A stretch of 64,000 bases of DNA from a bacterium (GCA_016934955.1 JAFGRY010000050.1:34682-98681); one strand, 5' to 3'. Counted from the stretch's first letter, positions 31,879 to 39,912 are shown. A program made the numbers and translations. The notes: a model not told the origin generated them from the letters alone.

Positions 31879-33207
31879 CTATCGCTTTCGTGATTTGCCG
31901 TTTTCTCTGCGGGTCATCCGTTCATTGCTCCGGGGAACCAGAGCGATGCGCTCATCGGCATCGGAAAGCAGCTCGGCGATGCCGGTGACATCATATTCAG
32001 GAGCGCCCTCCAGTTTCAGCTGCAGATCGCATTTGGCGCATTTCCTGTCGCAGAATATGGGTTCATAGGAATCGGGCTCTTTGTAGGTGGTGATCACTCC
32101 CTCATAATTCCTGAGCACAACCTTGTTGGTGGACCATGAGATGAGATAGTTGGGAGTGAGGGGTATCTTTCCGCCGCCGCCGGGCGCGTCAATGACATAG
32201 GTGGGGACCGCGAACCCGCTGGTGTGCCCGATGAGGCTCTCGATAATTTCCAGTCCCTTGCCCACCGGTGTCCTCAGATGGCTCAGCCCCTCTGAGAGGT
32301 CGCATTGATACAGGTAATAGGGGCGTACGCGGTTCTGGACGAGTTTGTGGACGAGCCGCTTCATGATACGGGGGCAGTCATTGATACCGGCAAGCAGCAC
32401 CGACTGGTTCCCCAGAGGAAACCCGGCGTCAGCGAGCATCTCGAGGGCCAGCGATGAAGAGGCGGTGATCTCCCGGGGATGATTGAAGTGGGTGTTGATC
32501 CAGAGGGGCTGATGTTTTTTCAGCATGGCGACCAGGTCATCCGTGATCCGGTAGGGCAGCACCACCGGGGTGCGGGTGCCGATGCGGATCACTTCGACGT
32601 GGCCGATGCTCTCAATTTCCGTGAGCAGCCAGTCGAGCTGGCTGTCCGAGAGCAGAAACGGATCACCTCCTGAAAGGAGAACATCCCGGACAACCGGTGT
32701 CTTTCTGATATAGTCAATGCCTTTCAGCAGCGTCTCTTTATTCGGGATGAAGTCCTTGTCTCCGACCTTGCGTTTACGGGTGCAGTGGCGGCAGTACATC
32801 GAGCAGATATTGCTGACGTGGAAGAGCACCCGGTCCGGGTAGCGGTGAGTGATGCCTTCCACCGGACTGTCCTTGTCCTCGGCCAGGGGATCGACCATGT
32901 CACTGTCTTCCTTGATCAGCTCCTGCGGCGAGGGGAAGGCCTGCTTGAAGACCGGGTCATTACGGAAGTCGTGCCTGTCGATGAGAGAAAAGTAGTAGGG
33001 AGTGATCGAGAGGGGAAACCGCTGCACGGTCTTGTTGAGCTGGACCCGCTCGCCTTTGTCGAATGTGACGCCGAGAAGCCGTTCAAAATCGGGAATGGTG
33101 CGAATGAGATGTTTCTGCTGCCATTTCCAGTCTTTCCAGTTCTTTTTCGCCACTTCCGGGTCGATCTGGCGGGCGATACGTTCCTGTGCCTGGTTGAATA
33201 TGCTCAT
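31879..33207 (-). CDS. ablA: Lysine 2,3-aminomutase (AblA)
   Basis: 442 residues. The radical SAM motif [13 protein letters not shown] has C135, C139 and C142. [14 protein letters not shown] and [18 protein letters not shown] are conserved KamA segments for SAM, PLP and substrate binding. The C-terminal [10 protein letters not shown] supplies the zinc cysteines seen in the clostridial enzyme. It converts L-lysine to L-beta-lysine using SAM, PLP and a 4Fe-4S cluster, so it works anaerobically. With AblB it forms the acetyl-beta-lysine osmolyte pathway. It is the first gene of the operon and is preceded by a long leader of about 245 nt from the promoter at 33459-33487. Confidence 0.93.
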   Translation of the reverse strand: MSIFNQAQERIARQIDPEVAKKNWKDWKWQQKHLIRTIPDFERLLGVTFDKGERVQLNKTVQRFPLSITPYYFSLIDRHDFRNDPVFKQAFPSPQELIKEDSDMVDPLAEDKDSPVEGITHRYPDRVLFHVSNICSMYCRHCTRKRKVGDKDFIPNKETLLKGIDYIRKTPVVRDVLLSGGDPFLLSDSQLDWLLTEIESIGHVEVIRIGTRTPVVLPYRITDDLVAMLKKHQPLWINTHFNHPREITASSSLALEMLADAGFPLGNQSVLLAGINDCPRIMKRLVHKLVQNRVRPYYLYQCDLSEGLSHLRTPVGKGLEIIESLIGHTSGFAVPTYVIDAPGGGGKIPLTPNYLISWSTNKVVLRNYEGVITTYKEPDSYEPIFCDRKCAKCDLQLKLEGAPEYDVTGIAELLSDADERIALVPRSNERMTRRENGKSRKR

Positions 33208-33458
33208 GGTGTATTCCTGTGCCTTGTGATTAAACCGTATTATCTATTACTAAAAAATAAAATATCAGGACAACGTAAAAAGCGCTGTCCGTATAAGCAG
33301 CTGATGTCAGTATGAGCCGAAAATGGGATGTGCCGGAACCGGTCCGGAGCAGATCAGGTGCGTATCAGGGAGTGGGGTATAGGAATAACGGGTGGTGTAT
33401 GCGTGGATTCGATGTTTTTGCTCAAAGAAGATAGCTGCCTCCTGTATTTTATTATTTT

Positions 33459-33487
33459 AATATACTAAAAAGACTTTTTAAATGCAA
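33459..33487 (-). promoter_or_regulatory. Probable abl operon promoter (minus strand) with long leader
   Basis: On the minus strand TTGCAT (33487-33482), a 17-bp spacer and TATATT (33464-33459) fit sigma-70 well. Transcription would begin near 33452, leaving about 245 nt before ablA. The 352-bp gap 33208-33560 holds nothing else clear. A small inverted repeat (CCGGAACCGGTCCGG, near 33333-33347) lies within the leader. A weaker proximal candidate (TTGTCC with TAATAG about 18 bp on) exists near 33245-33275. I looked for lysine-riboswitch signature sequences in the leader and did not see them. Confidence 0.55.
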
Positions 33488-33560
33488 GTAAAAAATATTG
33501 TTATCTTGCTATGCAGGAGGGACGGCGGGTGAGGAGCCCGAACGGGATGTCACCGATACA

Positions 33561-34499
33561 TCAGTAAAGTCCGGTCGATCTTCCCAGAATAATGAATCCC
33601 GACATGGTGATGATGGAAAAGACCGTTGATATGGCGACGATCGCGGCCGCCAGTCTGCCGTTGCTGTTCATACCTTCCGCCATGATATAGCTGACAACCG
33701 CGGTGGGTACCGACCACAATATCACCAGCACACCCAGGTCCTCGCCGCGGAAATGTAACAGGTAGGCGGTGAACAGCTGAATCCCGGGAAAAATCAGCAG
33801 CTTGAGAAAGGATGCCGTACCGGTGAGCACGGCGTCAGCCCTGGAGGTCTTGAACTGCAGGGACGCCCCGATGGCCAGCAGCGCCAGGGGCAGCACCATG
33901 GAAGAAAGGTATCCGCCCGTTTTCACGACAACCGGGGGCAGCTGAATGCGAAGCAGTGAGAAGGGCACGGCAACCACGACCGAAAGGATGAGAGGGTGCA
34001 GCAGTGTTTCCGCAAATTGTTTCATCAATGATTTTTCACCGCTTCCTCCCGCGGAAAGGGAAATGATCGCGAGAATGTTGTTCAGGGGGAGGATAAACGC
34101 GAGCAGAATAGCGGCCTTGGCCAGCCCCTGCTCACCGTACAGGCTCTGTATGACGGCGAATCCCACAATGGCGTAATTCCCCCGCAGGCTGCCCTGCTGA
34201 AAGACGCCGCGGTCCTTGGGGTCGGAAATCAGGAGCGGGGTGACGATCCAGAGAATGAGAAACAGAACGAGAGCGGAGCCGTAGAGGACAAGCACCATGG
34301 AGACGTCGAAGAAAGAGTGAAAATCGGCCCTGGCGATGCTGAGAAACACCATTACCGGCAGCGCGATCTTGTAAATGAGGGATGTTGCGCAGGCGGTAAA
34401 GGAATCGGTAAGCAGCGATTTCGTTTTGAGGATCATGCCCAGGAATATGAGAAGAAATATGGGTGCGACGATATCGAGTGTGAAAAGCAGATCGGTCAT
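33561..34499 (-). CDS. Auxin efflux carrier (AEC) family permease
   Basis: 312 residues with about ten membrane helices in two halves, as in the AEC/BART family: helix 1 FTLDIVAPIFLLIFLGMILK, a central charged loop around SAGGSGEKSLMKQFAETL, and the second half GGYLSSMVLPLALLAIGASL with the conserved GxSL-type end. Bacterial members export or import organic acids such as malate, but the substrate cannot be read from sequence. The gene stands alone, transcribed divergently from the outer-membrane protein gene at 34710. The gap to the abl operon downstream holds the abl promoter. Confidence 0.85.
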   Translation of the reverse strand: MTDLLFTLDIVAPIFLLIFLGMILKTKSLLTDSFTACATSLIYKIALPVMVFLSIARADFHSFFDVSMVLVLYGSALVLFLILWIVTPLLISDPKDRGVFQQGSLRGNYAIVGFAVIQSLYGEQGLAKAAILLAFILPLNNILAIISLSAGGSGEKSLMKQFAETLLHPLILSVVVAVPFSLLRIQLPPVVVKTGGYLSSMVLPLALLAIGASLQFKTSRADAVLTGTASFLKLLIFPGIQLFTAYLLHFRGEDLGVLVILWSVPTAVVSYIMAEGMNSNGRLAAAIVAISTVFSIITMSGFIILGRSTGLY

Positions 34500-34625
34500 G
34501 GCCGGTTCCTTGTGCAGGTTTCTTTCGGAGGTGCAATATACGCAAAATATCCGCGATTCCCAAAGAATTCGCCATCACTCGGCGGTGACGGCCCGTCTTG
34601 TTCGGAAAGCGGCGCTTGCTTTCCC

Positions 34626-34653
34626 TTGACATTTATATTTTCTTTATTAATTT
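34626..34653 (+). promoter_or_regulatory. Probable promoter of the small outer-membrane protein gene
   Basis: A perfect TTGACA (34626-34631) is followed after 16 bp by TAATTT (34648-34653) in a very AT-rich stretch. The -10 box is poor, but there is no better one at proper spacing. The start codon is about 50 bp further on. Confidence 0.5.
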
Positions 34654-34709
34654 TAGTAGTATTCGTATTCCTCAACCAATCACAGTCATTCCTTAACAAG
34701 GAGTCCGTT

Positions 34710-35240
34710 ATGAAAAAGGTGTTCCTGATCATGGCAGCGATGCTCATCGTCTGCAGCCCGCTTTTCGGACAGATTGAATCCGGTGACAAGGAAGTCAGTT
34801 TCCTGGGCTATTTCTCCACGTTTGTCGGTGACGATGTCGAAGCGAACGGGTTCGGATCAGTACAGATCAGCTACGGTAAATACTATTCGAAATATTTTCA
34901 GGCGGGATTCGCTCCCACCTTCAGTTTTGCCACCATCACCGAAGACGGAGAACCGAAAGTCGATGTACAGATCAGCGGTTCATTTTTCTTCAACCTCAAT
35001 TTTGCGGCCGCTTCCAAGACCATCCCCTATATCACGGGCAGGTATTACCAGTACACATTCGATATTCCTGAAGGCGGCGTGCTCACCGATTACGCCTATG
35101 TTACCGTCGGAGGGGGTATCAAGAGTTTCTTCAACGAATACGCCGCGTTCAACACCATGGTTACCTACGGTTTTTCCCTGAGGGAAGAGGCCGAAGGCGG
35201 GATCGTGATGATCATGACCGGTCTTTCATTCATTTTCTGA
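34710..35240 (+). CDS. Small outer-membrane beta-barrel protein
   Basis: The ATG at 34710 follows AAGGAG and starts a clean signal peptide, KKVFLIMAAMLIVCSPLFGQ; the longer upstream frame runs through the promoter and is rejected. The 176-residue product is beta-rich with alternating polar and hydrophobic residues (GSVQISYGKYYSKYFQAGFA, then YVTVGGGIKSFFNEYAAF) and ends in a hydrophobic strand, TGLSFIF, with C-terminal Phe, the usual barrel signature. An eight-stranded OmpX/OmpW-like barrel is likely. Function unknown. The WD40-CsgG-like gene follows after 38 bp and may share its promoter. Confidence 0.8.
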   Translation: MKKVFLIMAAMLIVCSPLFGQIESGDKEVSFLGYFSTFVGDDVEANGFGSVQISYGKYYSKYFQAGFAPTFSFATITEDGEPKVDVQISGSFFFNLNFAAASKTIPYITGRYYQYTFDIPEGGVLTDYAYVTVGGGIKSFFNEYAAFNTMVTYGFSLREEAEGGIVMIMTGLSFIF

Positions 35241-35278
35241 CCGCCGGGGGAGCGTTCGGCACTAACGAGGAGTAATCC

Positions 35279-36820
35279 ATGAGACGTCATCTTGTGATGC
35301 TCTGCCTGATGATCCTTACGGGCACGGTACGGGCACAGTTCAATCTCTATCTGGAGCAACAGCTGCCGTTGCGCACGCGACAGGTTACGGCCATGCAGAT
35401 CAGCAAGGACGGACGATTTCTGGCCTGCGGCACCGAAGAGGGCGGTATCATCATCAGGGACATCGGCGCCGGCAGAACCATCCGGACGCTGGATGCGCAC
35501 CGGAGCGCGGTGAGATCCCTCCTTTTCGACAAGGGCAGTCAGCGCCTGCTGGCGGCGGGAGACGACGGGAGAGTGACCGTGTGGGATCTCTACAGCGGTG
35601 CCGGCGAGCTCGAGATACGGGATTTTGGCTCCCGTATCAGAGAGATCGCCCTTTCTCCCGATGACCGGATGCTCGCCGCCGCGGGAGACCGCAAAGAGGT
35701 ATATGTCTGGGAATTTCCCGCCGGACGCCTGAAGGCGACACTGAAGGGCCATAAAAAGGCGGTGATCGCGGCGGCGTTCAGTTCGGACGGCGACCAGCTC
35801 TTTTCCATCGGCGAGGACCGGCAGATGATCGTCTGGGATGTCAACACACTGGAACCGGTGCGCAAGAACAGTATCGAGGCGAGAACGATTTCCGGATCGG
35901 GGATCGACATAAAATCCGCGGATTTCAGCGCCGACCGCAGTTTCGCCGGGATCGGTATCGAGGAGCATATTCTGGCCAAAGGGGGCAGGGGTATGATTTT
36001 CAAGTACAACCTCACCTTTATCGGCTGGAACACCGGGGCGGAGATAGAGACACTTCAGGGTAACCGGAAAAACATCGATTTTTTCCTGATTTCTCCGGAC
36101 CGGAAATACGCGGTAACCGATAACTCGACGCTTCAGAACAACAGGATATCATTCTGGAACATCGAGAACGGCGTGATCGAACAGAACTATCCCGTATCAG
36201 GCGCCCTCACGGCCCTGGCCATCGCCGAGAACGGCCGCTGGCTGGCCGGCGCGTACCACGATGCCGTTGACAACCGTCTCTGTCATGTGGATATCTGGCA
36301 GATTTCGGGAATGCAGGGATATGAGCGGTTCGCTACCGGGCAGAAACTGGATGTGAAGGAGAACCGCGGATTCGGGGCGTCCATCAAAATTACCACGCCG
36401 ACGGAACCGCTGATCGGGCAGGGGGCGCGGCGGCGGCTTGCGGTCATGTCATTCGACAGCAGGGGACTGGAGGATGATGTCGCCCTTACCACCAGTTATC
36501 TGCTCGAAAGCAAGCTGGGCAACAGCAGCGCCGTCGAGCTGATCGAGCGGAACCAGATCGACAAAGTACTCGAGGAGCTGAAATATCAGCAGACCGGTCT
36601 CACCACCTCGGATGCCGCGGCGGTGGGCCAGCAGCTGAACGCGGAATACATCCTCATCGGCAGCATCAATAAACTGGGAAATCTGCTCATCATCACCGTC
36701 AAGCTGGTAAATGTGGAGACATCGCAGATCGAGGGCACCAGAGAGGTGCAGTGTGCAAACGCCACCATAGAGACAATATCGGATATGGTGGCCGCCCTGG
36801 CGCCGACAATCGTGAAATAG
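35279..36820 (+). CDS. WD40 propeller fused to CsgG/FlgO-like domain, exported
   Basis: 513 residues, with CGAGGAG before the ATG. The signal peptide ends near GTVRAQ. Residues about 35-345 carry WD40-type repeats (for example VWDLYSGAGELEIRD, VYVWEFPAGRLKATLKGHKK, IVWDVNTLEPVRK). Residues about 385-513 match the CsgG/FlgO/LpoB-type fold: RRLAVMSFDSRGLEDDVA, TSYLLESKLGNSSAVELIER, and GQQLNAEYILIGSINKL. CsgG-like domains form periplasmic or outer-membrane assemblies, for example in curli export, and FlgO types occur near envelope systems. WD40 repeats on a CsgG-like domain suggest a scaffold for protein contacts in the periplasm. A strong terminator follows 20 bp after the stop. Confidence 0.82.
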   Translation: MRRHLVMLCLMILTGTVRAQFNLYLEQQLPLRTRQVTAMQISKDGRFLACGTEEGGIIIRDIGAGRTIRTLDAHRSAVRSLLFDKGSQRLLAAGDDGRVTVWDLYSGAGELEIRDFGSRIREIALSPDDRMLAAAGDRKEVYVWEFPAGRLKATLKGHKKAVIAAAFSSDGDQLFSIGEDRQMIVWDVNTLEPVRKNSIEARTISGSGIDIKSADFSADRSFAGIGIEEHILAKGGRGMIFKYNLTFIGWNTGAEIETLQGNRKNIDFFLISPDRKYAVTDNSTLQNNRISFWNIENGVIEQNYPVSGALTALAIAENGRWLAGAYHDAVDNRLCHVDIWQISGMQGYERFATGQKLDVKENRGFGASIKITTPTEPLIGQGARRRLAVMSFDSRGLEDDVALTTSYLLESKLGNSSAVELIERNQIDKVLEELKYQQTGLTTSDAAAVGQQLNAEYILIGSINKLGNLLIITVKLVNVETSQIEGTREVQCANATIETISDMVAALAPTIVK

Positions 36821-36840
36821 CGACCCGATACTCACGGGCA

Positions 36841-36878
36841 AACGGCTGTCTTCACACAGAGAAGACAGCCGTTTTTTT
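36841..36878 (+). terminator. Strong rho-independent terminator
   Basis: AACGGCTGTCTTC (36841-36853) pairs perfectly over 13 bp with GAAGACAGCCGTT (36861-36873) across a 7-nt loop, followed by a run of T. It ends the WD40-CsgG-like gene and isolates the sigma-54 island from upstream transcription. Confidence 0.93.
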
Positions 36879-36952
36879 CAGGAGACGCCGCCTGGCGGTC
36901 CTGCGCTCACCTATCCCCCGGCGTGAGGATCGCGCGGCCGCGAGGCTATCCG

Positions 36953-37010
36953 CGGTTAATGCCAACCTTTATTAACTTATGATTTTTATCATTAACTTTT
37001 ATAGTTAACC
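36953..37010 (+). promoter_or_regulatory. Four-element TTAAC array, probable sigma-54 activator binding site (UAS)
   Basis: GGTTAA (36954-36959), ATTAAC (36971-36976), ATTAAC (36991-36996) and TTAACC (37005-37010). The same elements at the same spacing occur in reverse orientation at 42132-42075; aligned without gaps, about 36 of 58 positions are identical by my count. The array ends 61 bp before the -24 GG of the sigma-54 promoter, a normal enhancer distance. Confidence 0.8.
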
Positions 37011-37070
37011 AATCGTGTTGCTGTCAGTGCATCAGCCTCGAAAAACGGGATGCAGACAGGGCAAATTATG

Positions 37071-37086
37071 TGGCACGGCTTCTGCA
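37071..37086 (+). promoter_or_regulatory. Sigma-54 promoter of the radical SAM/redox operon
   Basis: TGGCACGGCTTCTGCA has the invariant GG (37072-37073), exactly ten bases, then GC (37084-37085), and the full TGGCAC of the -24 consensus. Transcription should begin near 37097, about 86 nt before the DUF1847 start codon. It needs an AAA+ activator, and a matching gene lies at 42149-43537. Confidence 0.85.
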
Positions 37087-37182
37087 TTGGTATGGTGTCT
37101 GTAGCCGCATCCCGCGGGAACCGTTAACCGGACAGCAGCAGTAGTGACTCATCATCGCGCTGATGGGTAAGGAAGAGACGAT

Positions 37183-37773
37183 ATGGATTGTCTGAAATGC
37201 ACAACAGCCTCCTGCCAGACAGACCGGCGGGACTGTACCGGTAACCGGGAAACGGTGCTCGATCTGTACCGTGCCGACGGGAATCCCGACCTGTATGAAC
37301 AGGCTGACCGGCTGGTGAGCGAAGGCAGGGCGGGCACATTGTCCCGGGCGGAAGAGATACTGCATTTCTGCAGGGATCGGGGTATCGGCACGGTTTCCCT
37401 GGCCTACTGCTACGCCCTCGACCGGGAGGCGGCCGCGTTCGCCGCCTACCTGCGGGAAGGGGGTGTGCGTGTTTCCTCCTACCGGTGCACGATCAACGGT
37501 ATCGCCGAGAATGAGGTGCACGAGGCGCTGGGAAACGGCGTAAACTGCAATCCGGTGGGGCAGGCGCTGGCGGTGAATGAAGATGATTCGGAGCTTGTCG
37601 TTGAATTCGGGCTCTGTCTCGGTCACGATATCCTGTTCCATCAATATATTACAAAACCGTTTACCGTTTTTGCGGTGAAAGACAGGGTCCATGCCCATAA
37701 TCCGCTCGCTTTCCTGCAGGCCCGGCAGGGAAACGGGGAACCCGTTGAACCTGATAAACAGGATGACCAATGA
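37183..37773 (+). CDS. DUF1847 Cys-rich metal-binding-type protein
   Basis: 196 residues, with AAGGAAGAG before the ATG. The N terminus carries cysteines 3, 6, 11 and 18 (MDCLKCTTASCQTDRRDC), suited to a metal or Fe-S site. Further conserved cysteines sit in ILHFCRDRG, VSLAYCYALD, YRCTING, VNCNPVGQA and GLCLGHD. The pattern matches the uncharacterised DUF1847 family of anaerobes. No signal peptide or membrane segment is visible, so it should be cytoplasmic. It is the first gene after the sigma-54 promoter and overlaps the methyltransferase start by 4 nt (ATGA). The operon context suggests a redox or metal(loid) handling role, which is inference. Confidence 0.8.
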   Translation: MDCLKCTTASCQTDRRDCTGNRETVLDLYRADGNPDLYEQADRLVSEGRAGTLSRAEEILHFCRDRGIGTVSLAYCYALDREAAAFAAYLREGGVRVSSYRCTINGIAENEVHEALGNGVNCNPVGQALAVNEDDSELVVEFGLCLGHDILFHQYITKPFTVFAVKDRVHAHNPLAFLQARQGNGEPVEPDKQDDQ

Positions 37774-38393
37774 ATACCGAGGCTATCAATATACGCTACA
37801 GCGATCTTGCAGAAAAAACCTGCTGTCTCTCCTGCGGGGGAGCGGTCAATCACGCAAAACCGGCACCCGGTGAACACTGTCTCGATCTGGGCAGCGGCCG
37901 GGGCGGCGATGTGATCAGAATGGCCCAGGATGCAGGCGGAGAGGGATTCGCCTGGGGCCTGGATATATCGGAAGGTATGCTGCGCAAAGCCGCTGCCACG
38001 GCTGCGCGGCTGGGTGTCGACAATGTGGAGTTCCTGAAATCGCAGCTCGAGGTGATTCCCCTGGATTCGGAAACGCTCGATCTTGTCGTATCCAACTGCA
38101 CGATCAATCACGCTCATGACAAACAGGCCGTCTGGAACGAAATACACCGGGTCCTGAAATCAGGGGGACGGTTCGTGGTCAGCGATATCTATGCGACAGA
38201 GGAAGTGCCGGAACAGTACCGCAGCGACCCGCAGGCGGTCGCGGAGTGCTGGGCGGGTGCGGTGACCAGGAATACCTATATGGAGACTCTTGCGCGGGCG
38301 GGATTCAGGGAGATCGAGATTCTGGAAGAGAGTGATCCCTACCCGAAGGGTCAGATCATGGTGTCGAGTTTTACCATCAGAGGCCATAAATAG
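37770..38393 (+). CDS. ArsM-like SAM-dependent methyltransferase
   Basis: 207 residues, with the start overlapping the DUF1847 stop. The class I SAM site is CLDLGSGRGGD (37-47), followed by GLDISEGML and SNCTINHAHDK (108-118), the latter close to arsenite methyltransferases (SNCVINL.pDK). Comparing with ArsM, Cys22 (in CCLSCGG) and Cys160 (in AECWAGA) fall where two of the three arsenic-binding cysteines lie, while the C-terminal third cysteine is absent. The short length agrees with loss of the ArsM C-terminal domain. The substrate may therefore be another thiol or metalloid, or the neighbouring Cys-rich peptide. No arsenic resistance genes (arsR, arsB, arsC) are nearby, which argues against simple arsenic detoxification. 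Confidence 0.82.
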   Translation: MNTEAINIRYSDLAEKTCCLSCGGAVNHAKPAPGEHCLDLGSGRGGDVIRMAQDAGGEGFAWGLDISEGMLRKAAATAARLGVDNVEFLKSQLEVIPLDSETLDLVVSNCTINHAHDKQAVWNEIHRVLKSGGRFVVSDIYATEEVPEQYRSDPQAVAECWAGAVTRNTYMETLARAGFREIEILEESDPYPKGQIMVSSFTIRGHK

Positions 38394-38425
38394 ATCAGTT
38401 GACAGAAACCGGAAAAGGAGTGAGA

Positions 38426-38524
38426 ATGCGTTCGTTAATCAGTAAAAAATGGTGTGCAGCGGATAAAAAGACGGCACAGTGCTGTGCAAAGATATCGGCA
38501 ACCACAGTCGGCTGCCATAACTGA
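38426..38524 (+). CDS. 32-residue Cys-rich peptide, candidate RiPP precursor
   Basis: This short frame has a strong AAAAGGAG site 6 nt before the ATG. The 32-residue product has cysteines at 10, 19, 20 and 30, one tryptophan at 9, a basic N-terminal third (RSLISKKW) and ends Cys-His-Asn. It sits between the methyltransferase and a SPASM radical SAM enzyme in a sigma-54 operon, the place where precursors of radical SAM-modified peptides are found. A tight hairpin lies between it and the enzyme gene. Evidence for translation is the ribosome site, codon continuity and context; there is no homology evidence. I do not recognise it as PqqA, SCIFF, mycofactocin or GG-type precursors. The Cys-rich peptide families reported near SPASM enzymes in Geobacter-like anaerobes (including selenobiotic types) are an alternative to test. 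Confidence 0.65.
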   Translation: MRSLISKKWCAADKKTAQCCAKISATTVGCHN

Positions 38525-38534
38525 TCAGCTGAGA

Positions 38535-38565
38535 GGGCGGGTGTCTGCGCAGCAGGCGCCCGCCC
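38535..38565 (+). other. 14-bp hairpin between peptide and radical SAM genes
   Basis: GGGCGGGTGTCTGC (38535-38548) pairs along its whole length with GCAGGCGCCCGCCC (38552-38565), including two G-U pairs, around a GCA loop. It starts 10 nt after the peptide's TGA. With no T run it is not a classic terminator; it probably protects or separates the peptide mRNA from the enzyme mRNA so that precursor is made in excess. Its position after TGA also resembles a bacterial SECIS element, which I consider less likely. Confidence 0.65.
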
Positions 38566-38604
38566 GCGTGCGGCCGGTGATACTGCGGCCACGCGGGGAG
38601 GAAC

Positions 38605-39912
38605 ATGGAAAAATCACCGCATACTATATTTTCCCGGATAGAAGGTTCGGACAACTATTTTCTCGTAAACGTGCTGCACGGCCAGGCGGATATTCTCGAT
38701 CCTGAAACAGCGGCGCGCTATGAGGCGGGAGCGCTGGAGGATCCGGTATTCATTGAAAAGGGATATGTCGTCGATCCGGACGCAGAAAAAGCCCTTTTCA
38801 CCCGGAAATACCTGGATTTTCTCGATGCCCGCGACAATGACGAGGTGCAGATTTTTTTCGTGCCCTGGTACGCCTGCAATTTCAACTGTTCCTATTGTTA
38901 CCAGAGTGAATACACGACCGACCCGGGCGCGGTCAGCAATGAGACGCTCGATGCATTCTTCACCTATGTGCAGACCCGCTTCAGTGACCGCAGAAAATAC
39001 ATCACTCTCTTCGGCGGGGAACCGCTGCTGCCGGGGAAAGCCGCGCGCGCATTTCTGGAGCGGTTTTTCACGCTGGCCGGGGAGCACAACCTCGATGTGG
39101 CCCTGGTCACCAACGGGTACCACCTGATCGACCATATCGATCTCTTCAGCGCCTGCACCATTCGGGAGGTTCAGGTGACACTGGACGGCGCAGGCGAGGT
39201 GCATGACCGCAGAAGGCCGCTGAAGAGCGGCGAGGCGGGCACATTTACCCGGATCTCCCAGGGCATCGACATGCTTATCGAACGGGGTTACAATGTCAAC
39301 CTGCGGGTGGTCCTGGACCGGGAGAATCTGGAACACCTGCCGAAGCTCGCCGCGTACGCGGCCGAAAAGGGGTGGACCGATTATAAGGGGTTCAAGACAC
39401 AGCTGGGCAGGAACTACGAGCTGCACTCATGCCAGGCGTCCCCGGAAACCCTGTTTTCGAGAGCATCCCTGTATGAGCGGCTCTACGAACTAAGCCTGTC
39501 TCATCCCGAGATTATGACATTTCACAAACCGGCCTATTCCCTGGCGAAATTTCTCAAAGAGAACGGTGAACTGCCCGATCCGCTCTTTGACGCCTGCCCT
39601 GCCTGCAAGACGGAATGGGCCTTTGATTACAGCGGCAGGATCTATCCATGTACGGCAACCGTGGGCAAAGCAGGCGAAGAGGTGGGAACTTATTACCCGG
39701 AGATCTCCCTGGATGACGAGAAAATAGAAGCGTGGGAATCAAGGGATATTACGACCATCGACAAGTGCAGGACCTGCGACCTCAGTCTTGCCTGCGGCGG
39801 CGGGTGCGGTTCCGTCGCTTTCAATCAGTCAGGGAAGATACACGCTCCCGACTGCAATCCCGTAAAACGATTACTGGAACTGGGGATTTCCCGGTACTTT
39901 GAGAAGGAGTAG
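38605..39912 (+). CDS. SPASM-domain radical SAM peptide maturase
   Basis: 435 residues, with GGGGAGGAAC before the ATG. The N-terminal about 80 residues (NYFLVNVLHGQADILDPETA) look like the small leader-binding or PqqD-like segment common in peptide maturases; this is a visual call. The radical SAM core has CNFNCSYCY with C91, C95 and C98, and ITLFGGEPLL as the SAM-binding GGE motif. The C-terminal SPASM region has CPACKTEWAFDYSGRIYPC and CRTCDLSLACGGGCG, cysteines for two auxiliary 4Fe-4S clusters. Such enzymes modify ribosomal peptides (thioether, C-C bonds) or mature sulfatases. The Cys-rich 32-residue peptide directly upstream is the natural candidate substrate. Stop-to-start distance to the next gene is 3 bp. 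Confidence 0.88.
   Translation: MEKSPHTIFSRIEGSDNYFLVNVLHGQADILDPETAARYEAGALEDPVFIEKGYVVDPDAEKALFTRKYLDFLDARDNDEVQIFFVPWYACNFNCSYCYQSEYTTDPGAVSNETLDAFFTYVQTRFSDRRKYITLFGGEPLLPGKAARAFLERFFTLAGEHNLDVALVTNGYHLIDHIDLFSACTIREVQVTLDGAGEVHDRRRPLKSGEAGTFTRISQGIDMLIERGYNVNLRVVLDRENLEHLPKLAAYAAEKGWTDYKGFKTQLGRNYELHSCQASPETLFSRASLYERLYELSLSHPEIMTFHKPAYSLAKFLKENGELPDPLFDACPACKTEWAFDYSGRIYPCTATVGKAGEEVGTYYPEISLDDEKIEAWESRDITTIDKCRTCDLSLACGGGCGSVAFNQSGKIHAPDCNPVKRLLELGISRYFEKE

Noticed and set aside
33208..33452. Lysine riboswitch before ablA
   Set aside because: Conserved core sequences of the lysine class were looked for on the minus strand and not found.
34317..34709. N-terminal extension of the small outer-membrane protein
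   Set aside because: It would cover the promoter and a divergent gene; the ATG at 34710 has AAGGAG and a clean signal peptide.
38454..38705. 83-residue frame across the peptide and radical SAM start
   Set aside because: Different frame from both genes, no ribosome site and low-complexity Arg-rich content; the 32-residue frame has a far better start.
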